Shown here: in pieces, positions 8,294-16,469 of the stretch
Position numbering within the stretch: the first letter of the stretch is position 1
Layout: the number at the start of each line of letters is the position of its first letter
Assembly: GCF_036898825.1 (NCBI RefSeq)
Contig: NZ_JARUND010000001.1
Location: forward strand, 3,720,001-3,784,000
Reading direction: 5' to 3'
Source: Streptomyces sp. B21-083
GTDB lineage: Bacteria; Actinomycetota; Actinomycetes; Streptomycetales; Streptomycetaceae
Length of the DNA: 64,000 bases
Notes under the pieces: generated by a model
Databases searched by the model: none
What the model was told of the DNA's origin: nothing
The model's input: only the letters and a program-made list of their open reading frames with translations
Translations under genes and position numbers: made by a program

Positions 8294-10087
8294 TTATTGT
8301 TTCTTCGGCACCGTCGGTATCCCCAGGAACGGCAGGCGCAGCGCGCCGAACGCCTCCGCCGGGACCGCCGGTGACTTCGGTTCGACCGGCTGCAGACGTT
8401 CGTACGCCGCGCCCTGAGCCGGACGCGGGTCCGCCTCGCCGTTGTTCGGCCAGTACGACACCGCGCGTTCCGCCTGGGCGGTGATCGTGAGGGACGGGTT
8501 GACGCCCAGGTTCGCGGAGACCGCGGCGCCGTCGACCACCGAGATCCCGGGATGGCCGTACAGACGGTGGTACGGGTCGATCACGCCCGTCTCCCGTGAG
8601 TCGCCGATCGGACAGCCGCCGAGGAAGTGCGCGGTCAGCGGCATGCCCATCAGTTCGCCCACGTTGCTGCCGGCGAAGCCGTTGATCTCGGCGGCGAGCG
8701 CCGAGGCGCTCTCCGTCGCCGCCCTGATCTGCTTGGGGTTGGGGGAGCCATGCCCCTGACGGGCGGTGAGCAGGCCCTTGCCCGCACCCTTGGGCTTCAG
8801 GTAGGTGGTCAGGGAGTTGTCCAGGGACTGCATCACCAGGCCGATGATGGTCCGCTCCGACCAGTGCCGGTTGGAGATGGAGCGCAGGACCAGCAGGGGG
8901 TGGCGGGCGGCGTTCGCCAGCCAGCCCAGGGCCCTCGACGACCCTTCCGCGTACGGGACCTGGAGGATCGACAGACCGCCCATCGAGTTCGAGCCCTTGC
9001 CGTAGCGGACCGGTTCGATGTGGGTGTTCGCGTCGGGGTGGACCGAGGACGTGATGGCGACTCCGCGCGTGAAGTCGACCTTCGCCTCCCCGGTCACCTT
9101 GCGGTAGCGGCGGTCGTCGGTCTGGGCGCCGACCAGCGCCTCCGAGTTGGTACGGGTCAGCTCGCCCAACCGGTCGGAGAGGTACGGGAGTTGGCCGCCC
9201 GCCTTCATCCGGTGCAGCAGGGTCTGGGTGCCGTACGTGCCGGCCGCGAGGACGACCCGGCGGGCCGTGAGGGTGCGGCCCGCGCCCTTCCGCTTCGCGT
9301 CCGTCGGGAGCGTGGTGACCGCGTAGCCGCCACGCGAGTCGTCCGTGACGGACACGACCGTCGTCAGGGGGTGGACGACCGCGCCCGCCTTCTCCGCGAG
9401 GTAGAGGTAGTTCTCGTTGAGGGTGTTCTTCGCCCCGTGCCGGCACCCGGTCATGCACTCACCGCACTCGGTGCACGCCTTGCGCGCGGGCCCGGCGCCC
9501 CCGAAGTAGGGGTCGGGGGCCTGCTCCCCCGGCGCCGCCCTCACCTTGCCCTCCGCGTCCTCACCGTCTCCGAAGAAGACGCCCACCGGCGCCATGTGGA
9601 ACGTGTCCCCGACGCCCATCCGCTCGGCCGCCGACTTCAGATGGACGTCGGAGGGGGTCATCGTCGGGTTGAGCCGTACGCCGAGCATGCGCCGGGCCTG
9701 GTCGTAGTACGGGCCGAGCTCCTCCTGCCAGTCCGTGATGTCACGCCACTGGGGGTCGTCGAAGAACGGCTTCGGCGGTACGTAGAGGGTGTTGGCGTAG
9801 TTCAGCGAACCGCCGCCGACACCCGCGCCCGCCAACACCATCACGTTGCCCAGCAGATGGATGCGCTGGATCCCGAACAGACCGAGCCTGGGCGCCCAGA
9901 GGTAGTTCTTCAGGTCCCAGGAGTTCTTGGGGAGCGTGTCGCGCGTGAAGCGGCGGCCCGCTTCCAGTACGCCGACCCGGTACCCCTTCTCGGTCAGCCG
10001 CAGGGCGGTGACAGAGCCGCCGAAGCCGGAGCCCACGACGATGACGTCGTAGTCGTATTTCTGGTCGTCGTCGTGGTCGTACGACAC
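8294..10087 (-). CDS. GMC-family FAD oxidoreductase (cholesterol oxidase-like)
   Basis: A 597-residue flavoprotein. The FAD-binding dinucleotide fold is at the N-terminus (DVIVVGSGFGGSVTALRL, about 14-31), followed by GAGVGGGSLNYANTL (about 88-101), typical of ChoD-like actinobacterial members. The C-terminal half has the GMC His region (HFLGGCPIG, then DGAAVSANLGVNPSLTITA). An unusual feature is Cys205-x2-Cys208-x2-Cys211-x3-Cys215, spaced like an Fe-S or zinc site. The start GTG at 10087 has GAGGAG at good spacing. It lies 32 bases after the aldehyde dehydrogenase gene, probably in one transcript, suggesting an alcohol-aldehyde-acid sequence. The substrate is not evident; sterol oxidation is only suggested by family. 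Confidence 0.9.
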   Translation of the reverse strand: MSYDHDDDQKYDYDVIVVGSGFGGSVTALRLTEKGYRVGVLEAGRRFTRDTLPKNSWDLKNYLWAPRLGLFGIQRIHLLGNVMVLAGAGVGGGSLNYANTLYVPPKPFFDDPQWRDITDWQEELGPYYDQARRMLGVRLNPTMTPSDVHLKSAAERMGVGDTFHMAPVGVFFGDGEDAEGKVRAAPGEQAPDPYFGGAGPARKACTECGECMTGCRHGAKNTLNENYLYLAEKAGAVVHPLTTVVSVTDDSRGGYAVTTLPTDAKRKGAGRTLTARRVVLAAGTYGTQTLLHRMKAGGQLPYLSDRLGELTRTNSEALVGAQTDDRRYRKVTGEAKVDFTRGVAITSSVHPDANTHIEPVRYGKGSNSMGGLSILQVPYAEGSSRALGWLANAARHPLLVLRSISNRHWSERTIIGLVMQSLDNSLTTYLKPKGAGKGLLTARQGHGSPNPKQIRAATESASALAAEINGFAGSNVGELMGMPLTAHFLGGCPIGDSRETGVIDPYHRLYGHPGISVVDGAAVSANLGVNPSLTITAQAERAVSYWPNNGEADPRPAQGAAYERLQPVEPKSPAVPAEAFGALRLPFLGIPTVPKKQ

Positions 10088-10119
10088 GTGCTCTCCTCGT
10101 TGAGAACAGAAAACGTCGG

Positions 10120-11751
10120 TTACCGCAGCCTCAGGGCCTTCATGACCTTCAGGCTCCGGCTCATGAACTCCGCGTACTTCTCGTCGTCCATCCCCAGGGC
10201 CGGGGCCATCGGCAGCAGGCGCTGCTGGGCGACCGTCTGGGCCTCGGTGTACTTGAGGATGCCCTCGGAGCCGTGGCGGCGGCCGAGGCCGGAGTCCTTC
10301 ATGCCGCCCATGGGCGACTGGACGCTGCCGTACGCGGACGCGTAGCCCTCGTTGACGTTGACCGTGCCGCAGCGCACGCGGGCGGCGACAGCGCGGCCAC
10401 GGGCGCCGTTCTTCGTCCACACCGAGGAATTGAGGCCGTACGGCGTGGAGTTGGCGAGGGTCACCGCCTCGTCGTCGGTCTTGAACCGGTAGATCGAGAC
10501 GACCGGGCCGAAGGTCTCCTCCGAGCAGACGGCCATCGGGGTCTCGACGCCGTCGAGGATCGTCGGCTCGTAGAAGTACGGGCCGATGTCCGGGCGGGCC
10601 GTGCCGCCCGCGATGACCTTCGCGCCCTTGGCGACCGCCTCGTCGACGTGCTTCGCCACCGTCTCCAGCTGGCGTGCACCGACGAGTGAGCCCATGTCGG
10701 CGCCGTACGCGAGGGACTTGCCGAGCCGCATCGCCTTCGTGCGGGCCGCGAAGCGCTCGACGAACGCGTCCGCGATCGACTCGTGGACGTACAACCGCTC
10801 GATGGAGATGCAGAGTTGCCCGGCGGAGGAGAAGCAGGCCCGGACCGCGCCCGCCGCCGCCTTCTCGATGTCGGCGTCGTCCAGGACCAACATGGCGTTC
10901 TTGCCGCCGAGTTCGAGGGACACGCCGACCAGGCGTGCGGCGGCGCCCTGCGCGACCTCGCGGCCGGTGCGGGTGGAGCCGGTGAAGGAGACGTAGTCGG
11001 CGTGCTTGACGACCTCGGGGCCGATGACCGGGCCCTCGCCGAGGACGACCTGGAAGACGTCGGCGGGCAGGCCGGCCTCGATGAGCAGGTCCCGGGCCCA
11101 CAGTGCCGTCAGGCAGGTCTCCGTGTCCGGCTTCATCACGACCGCGTTGCCCGCGACGAAGGCGGGGATCGCGTCGCCGACCGACAGTTCCAGCGGATAG
11201 TTCCAGGGGGCGATCTGGCCGACCACCCCGCGCGGGTGGCGCAGTTCGGTGACCTTGGTGAGGGTGGGCATCGCGCCCGCGTGCCGCTTGGGCTTGAGGT
11301 ACCGGGGTGCCATGCGGCCGTAGTGGCGGGCGGCCACGGCGACGGCCTGGACCTCCTCGTGGGCGTGCAGCCGGGCCTTGCCGGTCTCCAGCTGGATGAG
11401 GTCGAGAACCTCCGCCTGGCGGGCCAGCACCAGGTCGTGGAAGCGCAGCAGCACGGCCGCGCGCTGCCGTACCGGGGTCTGCTCCCACACGGCCTGGGCG
11501 GTGCGGGCCCGTTCGTACGCCTTCTCCACGTCCTCGGGAGTGGACTCGGGCAGGTCGGCCAGCTTCTCGCCGGTGAACGGGGTGTGGTTGGCGGTGCGAC
11601 CGGAGCCGACGACACCCTTGGTGAGCTGGGCGACCAGCTCGGGGGTGACCACGTCGGCGGCGGTGCGGGCGCCTGTGGGCGCGGGTGCCAGGGGGTTCGT
11701 ACCGGTGGGGGCGTCGGTGCCGGGCTTTACCGGGGCCTGCGAGTCCGTCAT
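10120..11751 (-). CDS. gabD2: succinate-semialdehyde dehydrogenase (NADP+)-like aldehyde dehydrogenase
   Basis: A 543-residue NAD(P)-dependent aldehyde dehydrogenase. It shows PWNYPLELSVGDAIPAFVAGN in the cofactor region, FTGSTRTGREVA, VSLELGGKNAMLVLDD with the general-base Glu, and SSAGQLCISIERL with the catalytic Cys. EETFGPVVSIYRF and MGGMKDSGLGRRHGSEGI lie near the C-terminus. The N-terminal 40 residues are Pro/Ala-rich and probably disordered. Overall it matches the GabD2/succinate-semialdehyde subgroup; the substrate could be another semialdehyde. No clear Shine-Dalgarno precedes the ATG at 11751. Two palindromes upstream (11783-11801, 11847-11862) may be operators. It probably precedes the GMC oxidase in an operon. 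Confidence 0.88.
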   Translation of the reverse strand: MTDSQAPVKPGTDAPTGTNPLAPAPTGARTAADVVTPELVAQLTKGVVGSGRTANHTPFTGEKLADLPESTPEDVEKAYERARTAQAVWEQTPVRQRAAVLLRFHDLVLARQAEVLDLIQLETGKARLHAHEEVQAVAVAARHYGRMAPRYLKPKRHAGAMPTLTKVTELRHPRGVVGQIAPWNYPLELSVGDAIPAFVAGNAVVMKPDTETCLTALWARDLLIEAGLPADVFQVVLGEGPVIGPEVVKHADYVSFTGSTRTGREVAQGAAARLVGVSLELGGKNAMLVLDDADIEKAAAGAVRACFSSAGQLCISIERLYVHESIADAFVERFAARTKAMRLGKSLAYGADMGSLVGARQLETVAKHVDEAVAKGAKVIAGGTARPDIGPYFYEPTILDGVETPMAVCSEETFGPVVSIYRFKTDDEAVTLANSTPYGLNSSVWTKNGARGRAVAARVRCGTVNVNEGYASAYGSVQSPMGGMKDSGLGRRHGSEGILKYTEAQTVAQQRLLPMAPALGMDDEKYAEFMSRSLKVMKALRLR

Positions 11752-11782
11752 GAGCCGCAGGGTATGACGGCTCGGAGGCTTT

Positions 11783-11862
11783 GGGTACCCATGGGTAACC
11801 CGGATTCACCGAGTACGCACACGGCGTCGGCCCCCAGCGGCATGCCGCCAGTAGGTACTGGC
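11783..11862. promoter_or_regulatory. two palindromes upstream of gabD2
   Basis: Near-perfect GGGTACCC-AT-GGGTAACCC at 11783-11801 and perfect GCCAGTA-GG-TACTGGC at 11847-11862 lie 30-110 bases upstream of the aldehyde dehydrogenase start. Both have operator-like sizes. No matching regulator gene is adjacent. Confidence 0.4.
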
Positions 11863-11943
11863 AACGAATCCGCTGATCAGGGCGTTGGGCGTCGCACGCT
11901 CACCCGGAGGACAGCGGGATGCGTCACTTTTCCCGGCCGGGAG

Positions 11944-13719
11944 TCACGTCCTGTCGATTGCGAGCCGGTCGCGCGCCTCCTTGAAGACGTCCGCCCCCCG
12001 CTTCTCGTCCGGCGTCCCCTTGGGCATGTCCACGCGCAGCTCGTACAGTCTGCCGTCGTCGGTCAGGATCTCCACCTGCATGACCCGGACGAGCCTGCCC
12101 TCTGTGTCGTAGGTGGTGTCGGCCTGGACCGATTTGTAGCCGCCGACCGTCGTGTCGGTGTACTGGGTGGTGGACTCGCCGTATCCAGCCCAGGTGTCGG
12201 CGGCCTCCTTCGCCTGCCCCAGGGGCGAGCGGGGCGCCTTGTCCCACAGGGTGAGGCGGACCTGGATGACCGCGTCGTTGTCGTAGATCGCCATCCGCGG
12301 CTGGTCGCCGGCGTCGCCCTGCTCGTGGAAACGGACGTACTGGCGGGGAAGGGCGAGGACCGCTCTCAGGTCCTTCTCCTCGTGGGCCGTCCAGCCGTCG
12401 AGGGTGGGCTCGGCCGCCGCCGGCGGTACGGCGACGGAGGGTACGGCTTCCGAGGCGCGCGGCCCCGGCTCCTCCACCGCGACCGCCGCGTCCTCGCCGC
12501 CGGTCTCGACGACCGCGCCCCCGAAGACCAAGCCCACGGCCACAATCGCGACCGCGCCGCCCAGGACCCCGAGGACCACCCGCCGGGAACGGCCGCGACG
12601 CGGCGTCTTCGGGGCGGGCAGCGAGGCGGCGCGGGTCTCGGGGCCGGGCGTCCCGGGCACGGGATTGCCGGGTACGACCGTCTCGGGCCCGGAAACGGAA
12701 GCGGAAGGGGGCTCGGGTCCGGACTCGGATGCCCGGCCCTCCGCCCTCAGGCGTACCGTCCCCGCGTCGTCCGCCAACTCCCTGATCGCGGACGGCTCCT
12801 GAGCCTTCGTCAACTCGACACGCTCCGGCGCCTTCGGCAGTGGCCAGCCCTTGGCGACCGCTTCCAGGGCGGCGGTGACCTCGTCCGCGTCGGGGCGCTC
12901 GGCGGGGTCCTTCACCAGCAGTCGTACGAGCAACGGGCCGAGCGGGCCCGCCTGTTCGGGCTTGACCGGCTCGGCGGCGAGAATCGCGGCGAGCGTGGAC
13001 TCCACGGTCGTACGGCGGAACGGGGACCAGCCCTCGACCGCCGCGTAGAGGAGTACGCCGAGCGACCACAGGTCGGAGGAGGGGCCGGCACCCCGGCCGG
13101 ACATGCGCTCGGGCGCGATGAACTCCAGGGAGCCGACGAACTCCCCGCTCATCGTGAGGGATTCCTCGCCCATGATGTGGGCGATACCGAAGTCTGTGAG
13201 GACGACCCGACCGTGCGGGCCGAGCAGGACGTTGGCGGGTTTCACGTCCCGGTGGACGATCCCGACGGAGTGCGCGGCGCTCAGCGCGCCGACCACGGCG
13301 AGGCCGATACGCGCGGACTCGGCGGGCTTGACGGCGCCGCGCCGAAGCACCTCGTGCAGCGACTCGCCGCGCACCAACTCCATGACGATCCAGGGGAGTC
13401 CGTCCTCGACGACGACATCGTGGACGGAGACGGCCGAGGGATGGTCGACGCGCGCGGCGGCCCGCGCCTCCCGGTGAAGGCGGTGCGCTATCCGCTGATG
13501 GGCGGCGTCCTGCGGGTCCCCGGGCAGCCTCGGCTGCTTGACGGCGACCTCACGCTCGACGAGTTCGTCATGGGCCCGCCACACGGTGCCCATGCCGCCG
13601 GATCCGATGCGCTCGGTCAGCCGGTACCGACCGCCGACGAGCCGCCCCACATCGCCCTTGTTGCCCCCGTTCCCGTTCCCCCCGCCCCTGTTCGGGCCGA
13701 CTTCCGCGCCGCTGCTCAT
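11944..13719 (-). CDS. transmembrane Ser/Thr protein kinase (paralogue 1)
   Basis: A 591-residue kinase. Residues 30-305 form a complete Hanks-type kinase domain: Gly loop GSGGMGTVW (39-47), Lys61 in VAVK, HRDVKPANVLL with Asp158, DFG at 176 and APERMSG. A Pro/Glu/Ser linker leads to one membrane span (VVLGVLGGAVAIVAVGLVFGGAVV, about 385-410) and an external domain of about 170 residues with no PASTA repeats. That external domain resembles those of the other four cluster members. It overlaps the lipid kinase gene by 4 bp (ATGA), so the two are translationally coupled. It is equivalent by position to the S. coelicolor eSTPK cluster (SCO4775-4779 from memory), linked to spore-wall synthesis; individual correspondence is not asserted. 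Confidence 0.93.
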   Translation of the reverse strand: MSSGAEVGPNRGGGNGNGGNKGDVGRLVGGRYRLTERIGSGGMGTVWRAHDELVEREVAVKQPRLPGDPQDAAHQRIAHRLHREARAAARVDHPSAVSVHDVVVEDGLPWIVMELVRGESLHEVLRRGAVKPAESARIGLAVVGALSAAHSVGIVHRDVKPANVLLGPHGRVVLTDFGIAHIMGEESLTMSGEFVGSLEFIAPERMSGRGAGPSSDLWSLGVLLYAAVEGWSPFRRTTVESTLAAILAAEPVKPEQAGPLGPLLVRLLVKDPAERPDADEVTAALEAVAKGWPLPKAPERVELTKAQEPSAIRELADDAGTVRLRAEGRASESGPEPPSASVSGPETVVPGNPVPGTPGPETRAASLPAPKTPRRGRSRRVVLGVLGGAVAIVAVGLVFGGAVVETGGEDAAVAVEEPGPRASEAVPSVAVPPAAAEPTLDGWTAHEEKDLRAVLALPRQYVRFHEQGDAGDQPRMAIYDNDAVIQVRLTLWDKAPRSPLGQAKEAADTWAGYGESTTQYTDTTVGGYKSVQADTTYDTEGRLVRVMQVEILTDDGRLYELRVDMPKGTPDEKRGADVFKEARDRLAIDRT

Positions 13720-15224
13720 GCGTCATCCCTACCCTGCGGGGCGGACGCCTGTCGACGCCGGTTCAGGGCGTCCGTCGTACGGCGGGGCAGTGCCGTACGG
13801 CCCACCGTCGCGGCCAGTTTGCGCAGTCGCCGCCAGTCCATGGGGGGCGTGGGGGCGGGCACCCCGGGCCGCCCGCGGGGGACGCGGACGCGCAGGGCGC
13901 CCGGTTCGACGCGACAGCGGACGGGGGTGGGCAGGACCAGGGCCTCGCCGTCGAGGCCGACCTCGATCTCGGGCAGGTCGGCCTCGACGACGACCTCGTG
14001 GGCGGTGACGACGGTCAGCCCTGTGGCGTACCGGCCGAGCAGCAGTTCGGCGGCCTGGGCCGCGTCCTCGACCTTGATGCCGAGCACCCCGAGGGCACCG
14101 GCGTCCAGCCGCTCACGGCGGCCGAGACCGGCGAAGTCGTCCATGCGGTATGGGTTGTTGCTGACCAGGACGGCCTGCGGCGCGTGGATGACCGTCTCAC
14201 CCGGCTGCTCCCCCGCCCGCGCTCGTGCCTGGGGGTAGGCGCGGGCGGTCAGCGTCGCACCGCGCTCGAAGGTGAGGAGCTCGGGCAGAAGCCCCAGGGT
14301 GGTGCCGACCTTGTCGTCGCGGTAGGCGGGGCTCTGCACGATCGAGGCGTACGCGCCGAAGGAGGCGTTGTTGACGAAGGGCCGGCTGTCCGCCGTACCG
14401 TCGGCGCCGCCGGTCCCGCCCGTGCCGCTGTCGAGGAAGCCCAGGTCCACCCTCAGTTCCACCCCGCCCGCGTCCGTGAGGGCGTCGAGGCAGGTCGCCG
14501 GGTCGTCCCGGTCGAGGCCGAGGTCCATGGCGAAGTGGTTGCGCGTTCCGGCGGACACGACCAGGAAGGGCAGGTCGTGTTCGGCGGCGACGCCCGCGAC
14601 TAGGGCCTGGGTGCCGTCGCCGCCGGCCACGCCGAGCAGGTCCGCGCCCGCCGCGACGGCCTCGCGGGCCAGGGCGACGACGTCCTCGGGTTCCGGTTTG
14701 CCGGGGTCGATCAGATGGACGCGCGCGCCGAGCCGCTCCGCCTTCTCCCGCAGCCGGAAACGCTCGACCTTTCCGTCGCCGGAACGCGGGTTCATGAGGA
14801 GGAACGGCCGCAGGGGTGCGGGCGACTCGTACTCGCGGACCGGAATGACATGTGACCTGGTGCTGCTCAGCGCGAATTTCCCGGCCCACACGGCGGCGCC
14901 CCACAGGGCTAGGGAGGCTGTCGCGGGCCACAGCAGGTTGGCGGCGGCGAAGAGGGCGACGACGCCGACGGGAGTGGCGACGGCGAGCACCACCCCCACA
15001 CCCCGCACGAAACCGCGCCGGGCGAGCGCCCACCACAGGCTGGACGCGGTGAGCACGGCTCCGCCCACGCCGACCAGCGCGAGCAGCAGGCTGCCCATGC
15101 CCGCGTAGCCGATCGGCAGCAGTACCGCCAGTCCGGCGGCTCCGAGCGCACCGCGCGCCGCCCAGCGCTGCCGGGCGTGCGCACGCCCGAACAGCTCGTT
15201 GCTCACGCCGGTACCCATGTCCAT
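13716..15224 (-). CDS. diacylglycerol kinase-family lipid kinase
   Basis: A 502-residue protein. Four hydrophobic segments in the first 125 residues (LAVLLPIGYAGMGSLLLALV, VLTASSLWWAL, GVGVVLAVATPVGVVALFAAANLL, ATASLALWGAAVWAG) anchor it in the membrane. The remainder is a DAGK/sphingosine-kinase catalytic domain: LLMNPRSGDGKVERF near 140-155, the nucleotide-binding GVAGGDGTQALVAGVA, VVSAGTRNHFAMDLGL and FVNNASFGAYA. The family phosphorylates diacylglycerol or related lipids and acts in lipid recycling during envelope growth. Its stop overlaps the start of kinase paralogue 1, tying a lipid kinase to envelope kinases. The start is ATG 15224; ATG 15218 and GTG 15206 are close alternatives. Confidence 0.87.
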   Translation of the reverse strand: MDMGTGVSNELFGRAHARQRWAARGALGAAGLAVLLPIGYAGMGSLLLALVGVGGAVLTASSLWWALARRGFVRGVGVVLAVATPVGVVALFAAANLLWPATASLALWGAAVWAGKFALSSTRSHVIPVREYESPAPLRPFLLMNPRSGDGKVERFRLREKAERLGARVHLIDPGKPEPEDVVALAREAVAAGADLLGVAGGDGTQALVAGVAAEHDLPFLVVSAGTRNHFAMDLGLDRDDPATCLDALTDAGGVELRVDLGFLDSGTGGTGGADGTADSRPFVNNASFGAYASIVQSPAYRDDKVGTTLGLLPELLTFERGATLTARAYPQARARAGEQPGETVIHAPQAVLVSNNPYRMDDFAGLGRRERLDAGALGVLGIKVEDAAQAAELLLGRYATGLTVVTAHEVVVEADLPEIEVGLDGEALVLPTPVRCRVEPGALRVRVPRGRPGVPAPTPPMDWRRLRKLAATVGRTALPRRTTDALNRRRQASAPQGRDDA

Positions 15225-15443
15225 GTCGACGTTTTAGCAGAGTTCGTATTCAGCCTGCTCACAGGTGGAACAAAGCGGGATTCAACGGTGACCCGGCTCA
15301 CCCCGCCGAGCAGGACGATCACGGTGCTCTTACCTTGAAGACACGATCGGGTCACGGTATCTTCACGAGCCAGTCGCCACGCAGACCCGGTATCGGCGCG
15401 CGTATTCGCACTTCACACTTCCCACCTTCTGGAGAACGTGACG

Positions 15444-16433
15444 ATGGCCGTGCCCGAGACGGATTCCCTGAAGCAGCACGGAACAGGGACTGTGACAGAG
15501 ATAGAGGCAGAGGCAGAGGCAGAGATACGCCATCACGTCTCGCGGGCCGAACTGCGGGGCACCCGGGTGCGGTTGGCCGGGTACGCGTATCCGCGCCGGG
15601 TGGCGGCGCCCGACGTCACCACTCAACTCGTCCTGCGGGAGCGGGAGTCGGGCACGGAGTACCGGCTGCCCGTCACGAGCGCCCCGTCCTCGTGCCTGGG
15701 CGCCGAGGAGGACGAGGGGCGGTACTCGTACGAGAGCGCCGGCTTCGAGGCCGACTTCGACATCGACACCGTCGCCGACGGATCGCCTCTCGACGACGGG
15801 CTGTGGGACATCTCCCTCGCCGTCTGCGCCCAGGGACACACGCGTGAGGTGCGCATAGGCAGCAGCCGGGCCGACCGGCTGCCCGGCCGTCCCGACGTGC
15901 GGATCACGGAGACCGTACGTGGTCGGCGTGCCGTCACGCTCTACACCACCGTCCCGTACGGCAACTACACGATCGACCTCGGCGAGCGGAAGCACCCGGT
16001 GCTGAAGCGGATCACGTTCGGAGACGTCCGCTGGCACGCCGGCCGGCCCACCGAGCTGCTGATCACCGGCCGCTGCGCTCTCGGGGCATGCCCGCGCGGG
16101 GCACTGACCGTGCACCTGCGCAACGAGGAGGAGCCGGGCGGGGCGGCGGTCTTCACCGCCGTACGGCCCCCGCACGGCGAGCAGTTCACCGTGTCCGTGC
16201 CCGTCGCCGAGCTGGACCGGGGCGTGTGGAGCGGCGAACTCCGGCTCGGGGAACGGGTGTTGCCTTTGCCGCCGCTACCGAAACGGCTGGCGGCTGCCAA
16301 GTGGTGGCGTCGGACGGGGCTTTGGTACGCGAAGCCGGTTTCCCGTCCCGGTGACGGATTCACTCTCCGGGTGGGCCGGACCGGTAAAAGGGGACTTCTC
16401 CGGGCGATTCTCCGGACAGCTCTCCGTTTCTGA
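15444..16433 (+). CDS. beta-rich protein resembling teichoic-acid transferase accessory domains
   Basis: A 329-residue soluble protein without signal peptide. An acidic N-terminus with a TEIEAEAEAEI run (a GAGGCA hexamer repeated at DNA level) is followed by beta-strand-rich modules: RAELRGTRVRLAGYAYPRRV, TYRLPVT-type strands, then ITGRCALGACPRGALTVHLR. It ends in a basic segment, GDGFTLRVGRTGKRGLLRAI. Such strand patterns and tail are found in extra domains of large actinobacterial glycosyl- or glycerophosphotransferases; that is a resemblance, not a demonstrated family. The ATG at 15444 is preferred because GGAGA lies eight bases upstream; a GTG at 15438 is too close. It is divergent from the lipid kinase and convergent with kinase 2. 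Confidence 0.72.
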   Translation: MAVPETDSLKQHGTGTVTEIEAEAEAEIRHHVSRAELRGTRVRLAGYAYPRRVAAPDVTTQLVLRERESGTEYRLPVTSAPSSCLGAEEDEGRYSYESAGFEADFDIDTVADGSPLDDGLWDISLAVCAQGHTREVRIGSSRADRLPGRPDVRITETVRGRRAVTLYTTVPYGNYTIDLGERKHPVLKRITFGDVRWHAGRPTELLITGRCALGACPRGALTVHLRNEEEPGGAAVFTAVRPPHGEQFTVSVPVAELDRGVWSGELRLGERVLPLPPLPKRLAAAKWWRRTGLWYAKPVSRPGDGFTLRVGRTGKRGLLRAILRTALRF

Positions 16434-16469
16434 GGATCGCCACCTCACTCCCTTTCCCCCTCTTTCCGG

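Noticed and set aside
10088..11809. A long minus-strand frame continuing upstream of the GMC oxidoreductase
   Set aside because: The extension overlaps the aldehyde dehydrogenase in another frame; the GTG at 10087 with GAGGAG marks the true start.
10783..14238. An 1151-codon plus-strand frame
   Set aside because: It runs antisense through the aldehyde dehydrogenase, kinase and lipid kinase genes, all of which have clear motifs on the minus strand.
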